From positions 289,560 through 353,559 of the forward strand of contig NZ_BIMF01000005.1 in NCBI RefSeq assembly GCF_004000945.1: a DNA stretch of 64,000 nucleotides. The letters run 5' to 3'. Positions within the stretch are counted from its first letter, which is position 1; each line of letters opens with the position of its first letter. Of the stretch, positions 17,654 to 27,721 are shown one piece after another. The translations under genes were made by a program, and so were the position numbers. Under the pieces are notes generated by a model. The model did not search any database. It saw only the letters and a program-made list of their open reading frames with translations, and was not told the DNA's origin. This DNA is from Paenibacillus lautus NBRC 15380. Lineage in GTDB: Bacteria; Bacillota; Bacilli; Paenibacillales; Paenibacillaceae.

Positions 17654-19723
17654 TTATTTGATAAATGCATTTGCGTCAATGATAAGAGCGACTTGTCCAT
17701 CCCCTAGGATGGTTGCTCCGGATACCCCCTGAATGGCAGGGAGATATTTACCGAGATTCTTAATGACGATTTCACTCTGTCCGATAAAATCATCGATGGT
17801 GAGTGCCGCCAAACGATCCCCCTTGCGGATTACAACGATCTCTGTTTCTTCTTCCAGCTCTTCGTCAAAATCCGGAACTTCAAACAGACGGCTGAGCGAG
17901 ATGACCGGAATCAGCGATTCCCGGAACTGGATCATGCGGCTGCCGTGAACATGTTTGATTTGTCCACGCTTGATGATGCCCGTTTCAACAATGGAGGAAA
18001 GCGGAATTGCATATTTTTCGGATCCCATCCGAATCAGCATAGCTGCAATGATAGACAGCGTTAATGGAAGCTGAACGGAAAAGTTCGTGCCTTTTCCCGG
18101 TGTCGAGTAGATGGTGACGTTACCGCCCAGAGCAACGATTTTGGATTTAACAACGTCAAGCCCAACGCCTCGGCCTGATACATCCGAGATTTTCTCTGCG
18201 GTACTGAATCCCGGTGCAAATAGCAGTTGATTGACCTCGTCATCGGTCATGGTCGCTGCTTCAGCCTCCGTAACAACGCCCTTTGCCAATGCGTTCTTCA
18301 GAATTTTGTCACGGTAGATACCGCGTCCATCATCCTCAATCTCAATGAAAACATTGTTGCCGCTATGGAACGCACGCAGGTGCACGGTACCGGTCTCCGG
18401 TTTACCGGCAGCGATACGGTCGGCTACGGGTTCGACGCCATGGTCTGCCGAGTTCCGCAGCAAGTGGACCAGCGGGTCACCGATCTCATCAATAACCGTA
18501 CGATCCAGCTCCGTTTCAGCCCCGGTAATAATCAAATCAATCTTCTTGTCTAATGTTTTGGCAAGGTCCCGTACCATCCTAGGAAAACGATTAAACACCG
18601 TATCCACAGGGACCATGCGCAGCTTCAGGACGATATTCTGCAAATCGCTGCTCACGCGGCTCATATGCTCAACGGTGTCCGTCAGTTCCTGATTCTTGGA
18701 CTCACTGGCCAATTGTTCTAGCCGTACCCGGTCAATCAGCAGTTCACTGAACAGATTCATTAATACATCCAGCCGCTCAATATCAACCCGTATCGTTCTC
18801 GAAGGATTACCTCCCCCTGCATTTCGGGCAGGTGCCTTGGACTCTTTGGCAGGTGCAGAAGTACTCTTGGCTTCCGGTGAAACCGTCGCCGCTGGAGCTC
18901 CCTCTGAAACTTGCGGTTTAACAGCTTCTGCTGTAGCCGCGCTCTCCTGAACCATTTGCTGCAAAGATTCATGATCGAGCGCCACAACCGTAGTCGTCTC
19001 GATCTCCGAAACGCCAAGAATCTGGCTTTCAATGTCTTGCGTTTCTCTTTGTGTTATGTAATACAACGAAAATACGCGATCGAATTCACCTTGTTCAATC
19101 TCTTGAACGTCCGGATACGTCTTGACAATTTCCCCGGATCTTTCCAGCGTTTCGAATACCATGTAGGCACGAACCGCCTTGAGTTGGCAATCCTCTCGCA
19201 ATGTCACTTGTATATATAGAACCTTATGTCCTTCCGAAATCGATTGATCAAGCACGGAGAATTGAAACTCATCCAATTCAATTCCCTGGACGGCCGCAAC
19301 GGAGTTATCCACTTCGGCAGCACCACCGCCAGTCGAAGCTCCTTCTCCACGTACAATCGACTGCAAGGAAGCCACGATAGAGGAAACATCCGCTTTCCCG
19401 TCCCCGCCTTCGGTAATATCCTGCACCATCGATTCAAGAGCGTCCAAGCTTTTGAAGAGCGTGTCAAAGATAAAATCCTGCATCTTTAGCTTTTCGTTCC
19501 GGACAAGATCCAGCACGTTTTCCATCTGGTGGGTAAGCGAAGCCAGATCTTCGTATCCCATCGTTGCTGCCATACCCTTGAGCGTATGAGCCGATCGGAA
19601 AATAATCTGTACGATCCCGATATCGTCCGGGTTGCTTTCTAATTGAAGCATGTTTTCATTTAATGATTGCAGATGATCATTTGACTCATCAATAAACATT
19701 GTCAAATATTGATTCATGTCCAT
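17654..19723 (-). CDS. cheA: Chemotaxis histidine kinase CheA
   Basis: Receptor-controlled kinase that phosphorylates CheY and CheB. 689 residues in the standard order: P1 phosphotransfer domain with His46 in RSAHTLKGMAATMGYEDL; P2 CheY/CheB-binding domain (about 160-270); Ala/Pro-rich linker; P3 dimerisation; P4 ATPase with LVHLLRNSADHGVE, DDGRGI and FAPGFSTAEKISDVSGRGVG; and P5 CheW-like domain at the C-terminus. ATG 19723 has GGAGG 9 bases upstream. Confidence 0.97.
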   Translation of the reverse strand: MDMNQYLTMFIDESNDHLQSLNENMLQLESNPDDIGIVQIIFRSAHTLKGMAATMGYEDLASLTHQMENVLDLVRNEKLKMQDFIFDTLFKSLDALESMVQDITEGGDGKADVSSIVASLQSIVRGEGASTGGGAAEVDNSVAAVQGIELDEFQFSVLDQSISEGHKVLYIQVTLREDCQLKAVRAYMVFETLERSGEIVKTYPDVQEIEQGEFDRVFSLYYITQRETQDIESQILGVSEIETTTVVALDHESLQQMVQESAATAEAVKPQVSEGAPAATVSPEAKSTSAPAKESKAPARNAGGGNPSRTIRVDIERLDVLMNLFSELLIDRVRLEQLASESKNQELTDTVEHMSRVSSDLQNIVLKLRMVPVDTVFNRFPRMVRDLAKTLDKKIDLIITGAETELDRTVIDEIGDPLVHLLRNSADHGVEPVADRIAAGKPETGTVHLRAFHSGNNVFIEIEDDGRGIYRDKILKNALAKGVVTEAEAATMTDDEVNQLLFAPGFSTAEKISDVSGRGVGLDVVKSKIVALGGNVTIYSTPGKGTNFSVQLPLTLSIIAAMLIRMGSEKYAIPLSSIVETGIIKRGQIKHVHGSRMIQFRESLIPVISLSRLFEVPDFDEELEEETEIVVIRKGDRLAALTIDDFIGQSEIVIKNLGKYLPAIQGVSGATILGDGQVALIIDANAFIK

Positions 19724-19746
19724 TGAGAGACACCTCCTCTTCAAGT

Positions 19747-21084
19747 TCACTTTCCGTTATTTACAGCTTGAACCATTCTAGGTGCAATATCATGAAGTGG
19801 CAGAACGTGGCTTACGCATCCGAGCTCAACAGCTGATCTCGGCATCCCGTATACGACGCAGGTTTGCTCGCTCTCCGCATAGGTCGATGTCACCCCTGTA
19901 TCGTAAAGCTTCTTCATCATTCTCGCTCCATCGCTTCCCATGCCGGTCATCAGTACCGCATGACGCTTGATCATGGTCAACGGCACCAGGGATTCGAACA
20001 GCACATCTACGGATGGACGGTGACCGTTGCGGGTCTCATCCTCACTTATCCTAATTTGGTAAGTGCCGCTGTCCGAGCGGTAAACCCTCATATGGCTGCC
20101 TCCCGGGGCAATGTAGGCTTTGCCTGGTTCCAATACCATTCCTTGTTCTGCTTCCATGACCTCCAGCTGGCTGAATGAATTCAGGCGCTGTGCAAGCGAT
20201 TTGGTAAAACTCGGCGGCATATGTTGAACGATGACAATCGGGGCACAGAAGTCACCGGGAATGGGCTCGAGAAAAGCCTTCAATGCTCTTGGCCCGCCGG
20301 TCGAACAGCCCACCGCAACCAAATCCGTCAATTCCGTTGACTGCGGTATCTTTGCTTCATGGCGCTGACGACTCTCGTTCTCTGGAAGCACGACTGGAGC
20401 TAAGTCCGTAACTGGCTTACGATCTGCCCGTTTTCTCTTTGATCCAGAGGGCTCTGCTCCTTCCGTAGCAGTAGACACCTTCTTCTCAACAGTCCGAGAT
20501 GACGGCATACGAGGTGAATCCTTTAGTTTGCTCCGTTGGTCAGTCTCGCTGACCGTCGTTTTAGTCTCATTCACCTGCGGCTTCTTGTTCAGCGTTTTGT
20601 CAGAAGGCTTTGGCGAAAGAGGAAGCGTTATGTCCGCGCTCCGTCGTCTCTGCTCTTCTTCTTCCCACAATGCCCTCCGCTGTTTAGCCTGCATCGCCGC
20701 ATTCAGTTGCTTCATTAGTTCTGAACGCACCTGCTCAATATCAAGCGCATTAGAAATGGAAGGCTTTCGTATAAAATCAAATGCTCCTGCCTCAAGGGCA
20801 AGAATGGTCTCTTTCATGCCTTGCTCATTAATGCCGGACAACATAATGACCGGACGGGGGCCCGAATCCATAATTAATTTCAGAGCATCCAGGCCGTTCA
20901 TTTCCGGCATTTCTACATCCAGTGTAATGACATCCGGATTCAATTCCTTTACTTTCCGAACGGCATCAAGCCCGTTATCAGCTGTTCCGACAACCTGAAA
21001 AGATGGGTCGCGCTCGATGAAATCGGAAAAGATTTTCCTCATAAATGCGGAATCGTCAACGACAAGCACACGAAAAGGCTTCAT
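19747..21084 (-). CDS. cheB: Chemotaxis response regulator / methylesterase CheB with long linker
   Basis: Removes methyl groups from chemoreceptors when phosphorylated. 445 residues: receiver domain with Asp10, Asp11 and acceptor Asp56 (TLDVEMPEMNG); a charged low-complexity linker of about 125 residues (125-252); then the methylesterase with catalytic Ser261 in VGCSTGGPRALKAF, His in VQHMPPSFTKSLA and Asp in MTGMGSDGARM. Family members are usually near 350-360 residues; the extra length lies in the linker. Start is ATG 21084. Confidence 0.95.
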   Translation of the reverse strand: MKPFRVLVVDDSAFMRKIFSDFIERDPSFQVVGTADNGLDAVRKVKELNPDVITLDVEMPEMNGLDALKLIMDSGPRPVIMLSGINEQGMKETILALEAGAFDFIRKPSISNALDIEQVRSELMKQLNAAMQAKQRRALWEEEEQRRRSADITLPLSPKPSDKTLNKKPQVNETKTTVSETDQRSKLKDSPRMPSSRTVEKKVSTATEGAEPSGSKRKRADRKPVTDLAPVVLPENESRQRHEAKIPQSTELTDLVAVGCSTGGPRALKAFLEPIPGDFCAPIVIVQHMPPSFTKSLAQRLNSFSQLEVMEAEQGMVLEPGKAYIAPGGSHMRVYRSDSGTYQIRISEDETRNGHRPSVDVLFESLVPLTMIKRHAVLMTGMGSDGARMMKKLYDTGVTSTYAESEQTCVVYGMPRSAVELGCVSHVLPLHDIAPRMVQAVNNGK

Positions 21085-21122
21085 AGATGTCCACCTCAGT
21101 TTCCATTAATCCAAGCAAAGAA

Positions 21123-22013
21123 TCATTTCGTACGTTTGAGCCACCGATGCATAAATCCTTTGATTCCCTTCGGAGCTTCCGGCTCTGTGGCAGCAGGAAC
21201 GGTCATGTAGCGGAGCGCGATCCGTCTGATATCACTAGAAGCGTTACATCGCGGATAAGCTGCTGTGAACGGGACCTGCCGCTTAACCGCCTGGACAACA
21301 TGCGTATCATCGGCAATCGAACCGAGCAGCTTGATGTCGATATCCAGGAAACGCTGGGCCGTCAAAATGATTTTGTTAGCAGCTTCCCGAGCCTCCTGTT
21401 CATCACCCGCACGATTGACAATCAGGCTGAACGGAACCTGGTATTCCGTGCCGTGTACCACCTTGATTAAGGCATAGGCATCCGTAATGGATGTCGGTTC
21501 CGGCGTCGTGACGACAAGGCATTGATCAGCGGACGTGATGAATTTCATATTTTCCTTGGATAAGCCAGCTCCTGTATCAAAGATGATATAGTCCATTTCC
21601 GAGGAAATAATTTCAATCTGTGAAATAAAATAATTCATTTCCTCTTCAGACAGGGACATCATGTCAGCCAAACCGGAACCTCCAGCAATGTAGGGAAGCC
21701 TGTCCGGCCCGTACTGAATCACTTCTTCAATGCTCTTCTCCCGGCGAATGAGATGATATAGGCTGTACCGGGAGCTTACGCCCATAAGAACGTCAATGTT
21801 TGCCATCCCGATGTCGGCATCAAACACCAATACTTTTTTGCCCATCGACTGCAAAGTCAGCGCAAAATTCAGTGTGAAATTGGATTTGCCAACCCCGCCT
21901 TTTCCGCTGCTGACCGTTATAATCTTGGCAGTTCTTGGAGATGTTGCCATACCGCTGTTCCCTGACTGCTGGGAAGAAACCAGCTTGCGAAGCGAATGAG
22001 CTTGATCCGTCAT
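21123..22013 (-). CDS. flhG: FlhG (YlxH), MinD-type ATPase for flagellar placement
   Basis: Deviant Walker A ATPase that works with FlhF to set flagellar number and position. 296 residues. The P-loop SSGKGGVGKSNFTLNFAL is at about residues 35-52, with DADIGMANIDVLMG, IIFDTGAGLS (Walker B-like) and a basic C-terminal helix for membrane contact (FMHRWLKRTK). An N-terminal stretch before the P-loop contains the FlhF-activating-type motif QAHSLRKLV. ATG 22013 overlaps the flhF stop (ATGA). Confidence 0.94.
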   Translation of the reverse strand: MTDQAHSLRKLVSSQQSGNSGMATSPRTAKIITVSSGKGGVGKSNFTLNFALTLQSMGKKVLVFDADIGMANIDVLMGVSSRYSLYHLIRREKSIEEVIQYGPDRLPYIAGGSGLADMMSLSEEEMNYFISQIEIISSEMDYIIFDTGAGLSKENMKFITSADQCLVVTTPEPTSITDAYALIKVVHGTEYQVPFSLIVNRAGDEQEAREAANKIILTAQRFLDIDIKLLGSIADDTHVVQAVKRQVPFTAAYPRCNASSDIRRIALRYMTVPAATEPEAPKGIKGFMHRWLKRTK

Positions 22014-23449
22014 GTACGAATCTCTCCCAGCAGCAGATGGCATAACCGCTCACTATCGGCCATCAACAGATCATCCGGCACATTTTGACCATTGGTCATA
22101 TAGGACAAGCGAAGGTTATGGGCATCAATCAGATTAAACAAGGAGCCATAGCTTCCGGTTTCATCCATCTTCGTGAAAATGACCTTATCGAGTTCGTATT
22201 TGCTGAAATGATCCGCGATTTCGATCATATCGCTGCTCTTGGAAGTCAAGCTGAGCACCAGATAGGTTTCGCTTTGATCGGAATGGGAGAACAAACTTTG
22301 AAGCTCGGAAACGAGCAGCTCATTCCGGTAGTTCCGACCCGCTGTATCCATTAACACCAAATCACAATCCTGCAGCTTCTGAAGGGCCCGCTGCATATCA
22401 CCAGGCGATTGCACGACTTCCATCGGCACATTGAGAATGGATGCGTAGGTACGCAGCTGTTCAACGGCAGATATCCGATACGTATCGGAAGTGATCAGAC
22501 CTACCTTGCGTTGGTTACGGAACAGCTGCTCTGCAGCGATCTTCGCGATCGTGGTTGTCTTGCCGACCCCTGTCGGTCCGGCGATATACACAATCCGCGT
22601 CTCGGGCTGAATCCCGCCGCCGATACGACCCTCAAGGAACGCCTCGGCTTGCTTGTAAATCACGTTCTGCAGCTCGGCCTCGCTCATCTGCATATGATTA
22701 GCTTTCCAGGCTTCCTCCGCGGCTGTGAGCCACTCTTCCGTCAGCTTGGCCGAAAGATCCTGCTTGAGCAGCTGATCCCGAATGCTTTGCAGCGGCTCGG
22801 GAAGATGCTGCGCTTCAAGATTTTGCCTGGATAATCGCGCAATCCATTCCTTCATTTCCTTAAGCTCTTCAAGGACTCTTTGTTCGGATTCGCTAATTCC
22901 CAGACGGGAACTTAAAGGCTCCTCCTGTCTCCCACGGGATGACTTAACAGATTCAACAGACACTGCTGTTTCCGTTTGATCGCTTCGCATCGCTGCTTTT
23001 GCAGCTGCTGCAGGGTGTTGCGCGTGGTCCAATTCGTCCTTTTGCCTGTCAACCATCTCCTCGGAAGCTGCAACCTGGCTGAGAATCTCTGCAAAACGAC
23101 TATAGTCGTCCTCATGCTGTACGCCGGAAGCTGTATCCGTGTTATTCACAGAAATCGTGGAAGCCTGTGAACCTGGCTTCGAAATTTCTGCTGTTCGTTG
23201 ATAAGCCTTGGGTACGGCACCAGAAGGTACAGAAGGCGTAACTTTGGACTTTATCGGAGCAGAACCTTTGGATTTCTCCGCTTGTTCTACTGCCGCGATC
23301 ACCTCGATCTTCTTACGGGTAAACATACCCAGGAATCCGCCTACCTTGGTTTCCTTCGTACTCAGTATGACGGCATCCGCACCCAAATCCGTACGAATGT
23401 GCTGCATCGCCTCAGGCATCGTGTCGACGATATACCTCTTCACTCTCAT
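22010..23449 (-). CDS. flhF: FlhF, SRP-type GTPase for flagellar assembly
   Basis: SRP/FtsY-family GTPase that recruits early flagellar components to the assembly site. 479 residues: N-terminal B domain (about 1-100), disordered linker, N domain helices, and G domain with [19 protein letters not shown] (G1), DTYRISAVEQLRTYA, DTAGRNYRNE (G3) and TKMDETGSYGS (G4). ATG 23449 overlaps the flhA stop (ATGA), coupling it to the export gate gene. Confidence 0.96.
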   Translation of the reverse strand: MRVKRYIVDTMPEAMQHIRTDLGADAVILSTKETKVGGFLGMFTRKKIEVIAAVEQAEKSKGSAPIKSKVTPSVPSGAVPKAYQRTAEISKPGSQASTISVNNTDTASGVQHEDDYSRFAEILSQVAASEEMVDRQKDELDHAQHPAAAAKAAMRSDQTETAVSVESVKSSRGRQEEPLSSRLGISESEQRVLEELKEMKEWIARLSRQNLEAQHLPEPLQSIRDQLLKQDLSAKLTEEWLTAAEEAWKANHMQMSEAELQNVIYKQAEAFLEGRIGGGIQPETRIVYIAGPTGVGKTTTIAKIAAEQLFRNQRKVGLITSDTYRISAVEQLRTYASILNVPMEVVQSPGDMQRALQKLQDCDLVLMDTAGRNYRNELLVSELQSLFSHSDQSETYLVLSLTSKSSDMIEIADHFSKYELDKVIFTKMDETGSYGSLFNLIDAHNLRLSYMTNGQNVPDDLLMADSERLCHLLLGEIRT

Positions 23450-25479
23450 AAGTTCACCACTCCGACACTTTGAATTTCGACGTTCGGCTCCAGCTCACTA
23501 TAGGACAACACCGGAATATCCTGCATGCTTCGTTCAATGACCTGCCTTAAATACATTCTTATGGCCGGTGAGGTAAGCAGAACAGGCTGCTGTCCCATCT
23601 GAATGATCCGGTTAACCTGTTCACTGAGCTTCTGAAACACACTCTGTGTCGATGCCGGGTCCATGGCAAGATAGCTTCCTTGGTCGCTCTGCTGGACGCT
23701 TTCGGCGATCTTCTTCTCCAGCTGTGGTCCAACCGTGATGACCCGCATGGCCTCTCCCTCTTGAGCATATTGCTGGGTAATCTGGCGCGAGAGGGCTTGT
23801 CTTACATATTCGGTAAGGACATCGGGATCTTTCGAGTAATGTCCATAATCCGCAAGCGTCTCGAGAATCGTGACCATGTCCCGGATCGAGATTTTTTCGC
23901 GGAGAAGCTTAGCCAATACCTTCTGCACTTCTCCAATGGTCAGCACGGAAGGAATGAGCTCATCCACAAGGACCGGATAGCTTTCTCTAATGTTGTCAAC
24001 CAATGCCTTGGTCTCCTGGCGTCCAATCAGCTCATGGGCATGTCTCTTAATTAACTCGGTCAAATGGGTAGCCACAACGGACGGTGGATCGACAACGGTA
24101 TAGCCCGCAAGATCCGCTCGCTCTTTCATGGCTTCATCTATCCAAAGAGCAGGTAGCCCAAAAGCCGGTTCGGTCGTTTCGATCCCCGTTACGGAATCAT
24201 CCTCGTACCCAGGGCTCATGGCAAGATAGTGATTTAATAATAATTCACCGCCGCCGACAGCATTCCCTTTTATTTTTATGACATATTCGTTCGGTTTTAG
24301 TTGAATATTGTCGCGAATTCGGATAACCGGTACGACGAGTCCCAGCTCAAGTGCACATTGTCTCCGAATCATAATGATCCGGTCCAATAAGTCTCCACCC
24401 TGCTGCGCATCTGCGAGCGGAATCAACCCATACCCGAATTCGAATTCGATCGGGTCAACCTGCAGCAGATTGATCACGCTTTCCGGACTTCGAACCTCTT
24501 CGATTTGCTGTTCCTCCTCCAGCTGCTCCACCTCGACCTGCTTGCGGTCCAGATTGTTCTGCATCGTCCTCGCCGCAATAAATAAGACGAGTGCAATTGG
24601 TGCGGTCGTAATCAGATGAATGGGTGTGAAAATCCCTAGCAACAGAACGGTACCTGAAACAATGTACAATAGATGAGGGTATGAGAAGAGCTGCCCTGTC
24701 AGATCCTCCGCCAGGTTCCCTTCCGAAGAAGCTCTTGTAACAATCAGCCCCGCTGCAGTGGAAATTAGAAGCGCCGGAATCTGACTGACCAATCCGTCCC
24801 CGATTGTCAGGATGGAATATGTGCTCATCGCGTCTCCAAATGACATTCCATGAATCGAGATCCCGATGATAAACCCGCCGATCAGGTTGATCAGCATGAT
24901 GACAATCGTGGCGATGGCATCACCCTTAACGAATTTACTCGCACCATCCATAGCCCCGTAAAAGTCGGCTTCCCGCTCGATTTTTCTTCTGCGCTCCCTG
25001 GCTTGCTGCTCATTGATCAAACCTGCGTTCAGATCCGCATCGATACTCATCTGTTTACCAGGCATCGCATCGAGCGTAAATCTTGCCGCAACCTCGGCAA
25101 CCCGCTCCGAGCCTTTGGTAATGACGATGAACTGTACGACAACGAGGATCAAAAAGACGATGAATCCAACCGCAATTTCGCCATTTGCTATCCACTTACC
25201 AAACGTGGCTACAACCTCACCCGCATTAGCTTCGGACAGGATCAGCTTCGTAGTCGAAATGTTAAGCGCTACACGAAATAGTGTCGTGATGAGCAATAAG
25301 GAAGGAAAGATGGAGAAGTCCAAGGCTTCCTTCGTATTCATGGCCACCAGCAAAATAATAAGCGCCAGCGAGATATTGATAATCAGGAGTACATCGAGCA
25401 GCCATACCGGGATCGGAAGAATCATCATGAGTACGATGCCAATGACACCCGCAAGGACAGATAGATCTTTTATTTTCAC
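23446..25479 (-). CDS. flhA: Flagellar export gate protein FlhA
   Basis: Large membrane component of the type III export gate. 677 residues with about eight N-terminal membrane helices (to about 310) and a cytoplasmic C-terminal domain that binds export chaperones. The FHIPEP-family region between helices 4 and 5 is clear (RFTLDAMPGKQMSIDADLNA followed by GLINEQQARERRRKIE). Start GTG 25479 has GGAGG 10 bases upstream, shortly after flhB. Confidence 0.97.
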   Translation of the reverse strand: MKIKDLSVLAGVIGIVLMMILPIPVWLLDVLLIINISLALIILLVAMNTKEALDFSIFPSLLLITTLFRVALNISTTKLILSEANAGEVVATFGKWIANGEIAVGFIVFLILVVVQFIVITKGSERVAEVAARFTLDAMPGKQMSIDADLNAGLINEQQARERRRKIEREADFYGAMDGASKFVKGDAIATIVIMLINLIGGFIIGISIHGMSFGDAMSTYSILTIGDGLVSQIPALLISTAAGLIVTRASSEGNLAEDLTGQLFSYPHLLYIVSGTVLLLGIFTPIHLITTAPIALVLFIAARTMQNNLDRKQVEVEQLEEEQQIEEVRSPESVINLLQVDPIEFEFGYGLIPLADAQQGGDLLDRIIMIRRQCALELGLVVPVIRIRDNIQLKPNEYVIKIKGNAVGGGELLLNHYLAMSPGYEDDSVTGIETTEPAFGLPALWIDEAMKERADLAGYTVVDPPSVVATHLTELIKRHAHELIGRQETKALVDNIRESYPVLVDELIPSVLTIGEVQKVLAKLLREKISIRDMVTILETLADYGHYSKDPDVLTEYVRQALSRQITQQYAQEGEAMRVITVGPQLEKKIAESVQQSDQGSYLAMDPASTQSVFQKLSEQVNRIIQMGQQPVLLTSPAIRMYLRQVIERSMQDIPVLSYSELEPNVEIQSVGVVNL

Positions 25480-25503
25480 TGCACTGACGCCTCCGGTCCC
25501 TAA

Positions 25504-26592
25504 TTATTTCACTTTACCTTTTAGTTTATATACATAGGCCAGCACTTCCGCTACGGCCTGGAACAGGTCTCCCGGAATCGAATCCCCGATTTCCGACCGT
25601 TGGTACAAAGCGCGTGCCAGCGGCTTGTTTTCCATCGTTATAATTCCGTGTTCCTTCGCTATTTCTTTAATCCGCAAGGCCATGAAATCCTGACCCTTCG
25701 CAATGATCTGCGGTGCTTCCATCATGGACCCGTCATATTTGATCGCCACTGCAAAGTGGGTCGGGTTCGTGATGATAACGTCGGCATTCGGGACTTCCTG
25801 CATCATCCGCTGAAGTGCCATCCGACGCTGGCGTTCCCTGATCTTTCCTTTGATCAGCGGATCGCCCTCCATCTTCTTGTACTCGTCTTTGATGTCCTGT
25901 TTGGACATTCGAATGTTTTTTTCGTAATCATATTTCTGATACATGTAATCCAAAACGGCCAGAATGATCAGCCCGATGGCAATCTTGAAACCCAGTGACA
26001 TGGTAATATCGGACACGAAATGAAAAATGGTGTCAGGTCCCATCGTCGACAAGGACGATAATCCTTCCCTGGCAGCCCACAATGTGGTGTACACGAGGTA
26101 ACCGATGATGGTCAGTTTAATGACCGATTTCAAAAACTCGACCAACGAACGCATCGAGAATATGTTCTTGAACCCCTTGATGGGATCGATTTTGCTGAAC
26201 TGCATTTTCAGCGTCTCGCCGGTTAACATAAAACCGACCTGCAAATAATTAGCGACCAGCGCTATAACGAAAATCGAAATGAACAAAGGCGCCAGCAGAA
26301 GCAAGATTTGTACACCATACTCCCCGAACAACTGCATCACATTGTTTTTCGTTACGTCCATGGAGAGCCGATTAATATAAACGTCGGTAAATAGTCGAAC
26401 GGTGCGGTCTCTCATATAACCGCCGAAAATCAACAAGCAAAAGAATGCGGCCAGCAAAACCGATGCACCCGATACCTCCATACTTTTGGCAACTTGGCCT
26501 TTCTTACGTGTATCCTGGCGTTTCTTCGGCGTGGCTTTCTCCGTCTTTTCGCCAGCGAACAGCTGTAAGTCGACCGGATACCGGTATGACAT
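25504..26592 (-). CDS. flhB: Flagellar export switch protein FlhB
   Basis: Changes substrate specificity from rod/hook to filament after cutting itself at NPTH. 362 residues: N-terminal EKTEKATPKKRQDTRKKGQV, four membrane helices, and a cytoplasmic domain with the autocleavage motif NPTHFAVAIKYDG near residue 273 and APQIIAKGQDFMALRIKEIA. ATG 26592 has GGAGG 8 bases upstream. A second copy of only the cytoplasmic domain is encoded at 63085-62774. Confidence 0.97.
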   Translation of the reverse strand: MSYRYPVDLQLFAGEKTEKATPKKRQDTRKKGQVAKSMEVSGASVLLAAFFCLLIFGGYMRDRTVRLFTDVYINRLSMDVTKNNVMQLFGEYGVQILLLLAPLFISIFVIALVANYLQVGFMLTGETLKMQFSKIDPIKGFKNIFSMRSLVEFLKSVIKLTIIGYLVYTTLWAAREGLSSLSTMGPDTIFHFVSDITMSLGFKIAIGLIILAVLDYMYQKYDYEKNIRMSKQDIKDEYKKMEGDPLIKGKIRERQRRMALQRMMQEVPNADVIITNPTHFAVAIKYDGSMMEAPQIIAKGQDFMALRIKEIAKEHGIITMENKPLARALYQRSEIGDSIPGDLFQAVAEVLAYVYKLKGKVK

Positions 26593-26612
26593 CCGCTTCA
26601 CCTCCATCCTCC

Positions 26613-27407
26613 TTAAGTCGGCTCGTCGCCAAGAACGCCGAGCAGCTGCCGGAGCGCTTCAAACATTTTGGCAAACAGATGATCAAATAGTGACACCAGC
26701 ATCGGCATGAGCAGCATCAGCAGCACGAGTCCAACGATGATTTTGACGATAATCCCGATCACAAACACATTGAACTGCGGTGCCGTCCTTGCCAGAAATC
26801 CAAGCCCGACATCCGTCAGGAACAGGGCTGCTACCAGCGGAGCCGCCATTTGAAGTGCCAGTACAAAAGAGTGCGAGAATGTCCGGACGAGAAAATCCGT
26901 CACATTGCCGTCATGGATCTTCCCAAACACATCACCCGTGATCGGAATCCAATCATAGCTGTACATAATCGCATCGAGCAGATAATGGTGACCATTCATG
27001 CTCAGGAATACCAATAGAGCGAGATAATACTTGAAGTTGCCGATTAATGGGGTGGAAGCCCCTGTAAAAGGATCGATGACATTTGCCATGCTGAACCCGA
27101 TCTGAATGTCAATTAACGCTCCTGCCGTTTGGACGACGGCCATAAAAAGATAAGCAGTGAAACCAAGCAGCAGTCCCACTAATACTTCCTGGACAATTAA
27201 TATGACGTAAGACAGATCTTGCGGAACCGTTTCTCCGAGCCCGAACGAAAAATATACGATCAGGGCGATGATGGCCGAAAGGCCTATTTTGTAAGAAGGA
27301 GGTATACCGCGTGAAGTGAACACTGGCGATATTACAAAAAAAGCTGTTATTCGACAAAAAATAAGCATGAAAACAGGTAAACTTTGCTGCAACCATTCCA
27401 TGGACAC
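26613..27407 (-). CDS. fliR: Flagellar export membrane protein FliR
   Basis: Core export-gate subunit that assembles with FliP and FliQ. 264 residues, very hydrophobic, with about six membrane segments (FMLIFCRITAFFVISPVFTS; LSYVILIVQEVLVGLLLGF) and the typical IQIGFSMANVIDPFTGASTP loop. Start is taken as GTG 27407; ATG 27401, two codons on, is possible. It is between fliQ and flhB as in other Bacillota. Confidence 0.95.
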   Translation of the reverse strand: MSMEWLQQSLPVFMLIFCRITAFFVISPVFTSRGIPPSYKIGLSAIIALIVYFSFGLGETVPQDLSYVILIVQEVLVGLLLGFTAYLFMAVVQTAGALIDIQIGFSMANVIDPFTGASTPLIGNFKYYLALLVFLSMNGHHYLLDAIMYSYDWIPITGDVFGKIHDGNVTDFLVRTFSHSFVLALQMAAPLVAALFLTDVGLGFLARTAPQFNVFVIGIIVKIIVGLVLLMLLMPMLVSLFDHLFAKMFEALRQLLGVLGDEPT

Positions 27408-27412
27408 TCAGC

Positions 27413-27682
27413 CTATCCGATATATTTGTAGAGATTGTCCAAAATACCGTGGGTAAAATCCACTAACGTCGTTAATATCCAAGGACCAAACAGCAGTAAT
27501 GCTATAAGAACGATTATAATTTTTGGTACGAAAGCCAGCGTCTGTTCCTGGATTTGTGTTGTCGCTTGAAAAATACTGATGATAAGTCCGACAACCAATG
27601 CGAGAACCAGCATCGGTGCGCTCACCTGGAGCACAATATAAACCGCTTGTCCTGCCAGACCGATAATAAATTCAGCGCTCAC
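27413..27682 (-). CDS. fliQ: Flagellar export membrane protein FliQ
   Basis: 89-residue two-helix subunit of the export gate. The family pattern is clear: two hydrophobic segments around FQATTQIQEQTLAFVPKI. Start GTG 27682 is preceded by a GGGGG-type ribosome site. It is six bases upstream of fliR. Confidence 0.95.
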   Translation of the reverse strand: MSAEFIIGLAGQAVYIVLQVSAPMLVLALVVGLIISIFQATTQIQEQTLAFVPKIIIVLIALLLFGPWILTTLVDFTHGILDNLYKYIG

Positions 27683-27721
27683 GGCGAGTCCCCCTGTATT
27701 CGAATTACTTGCCGCTTATTG

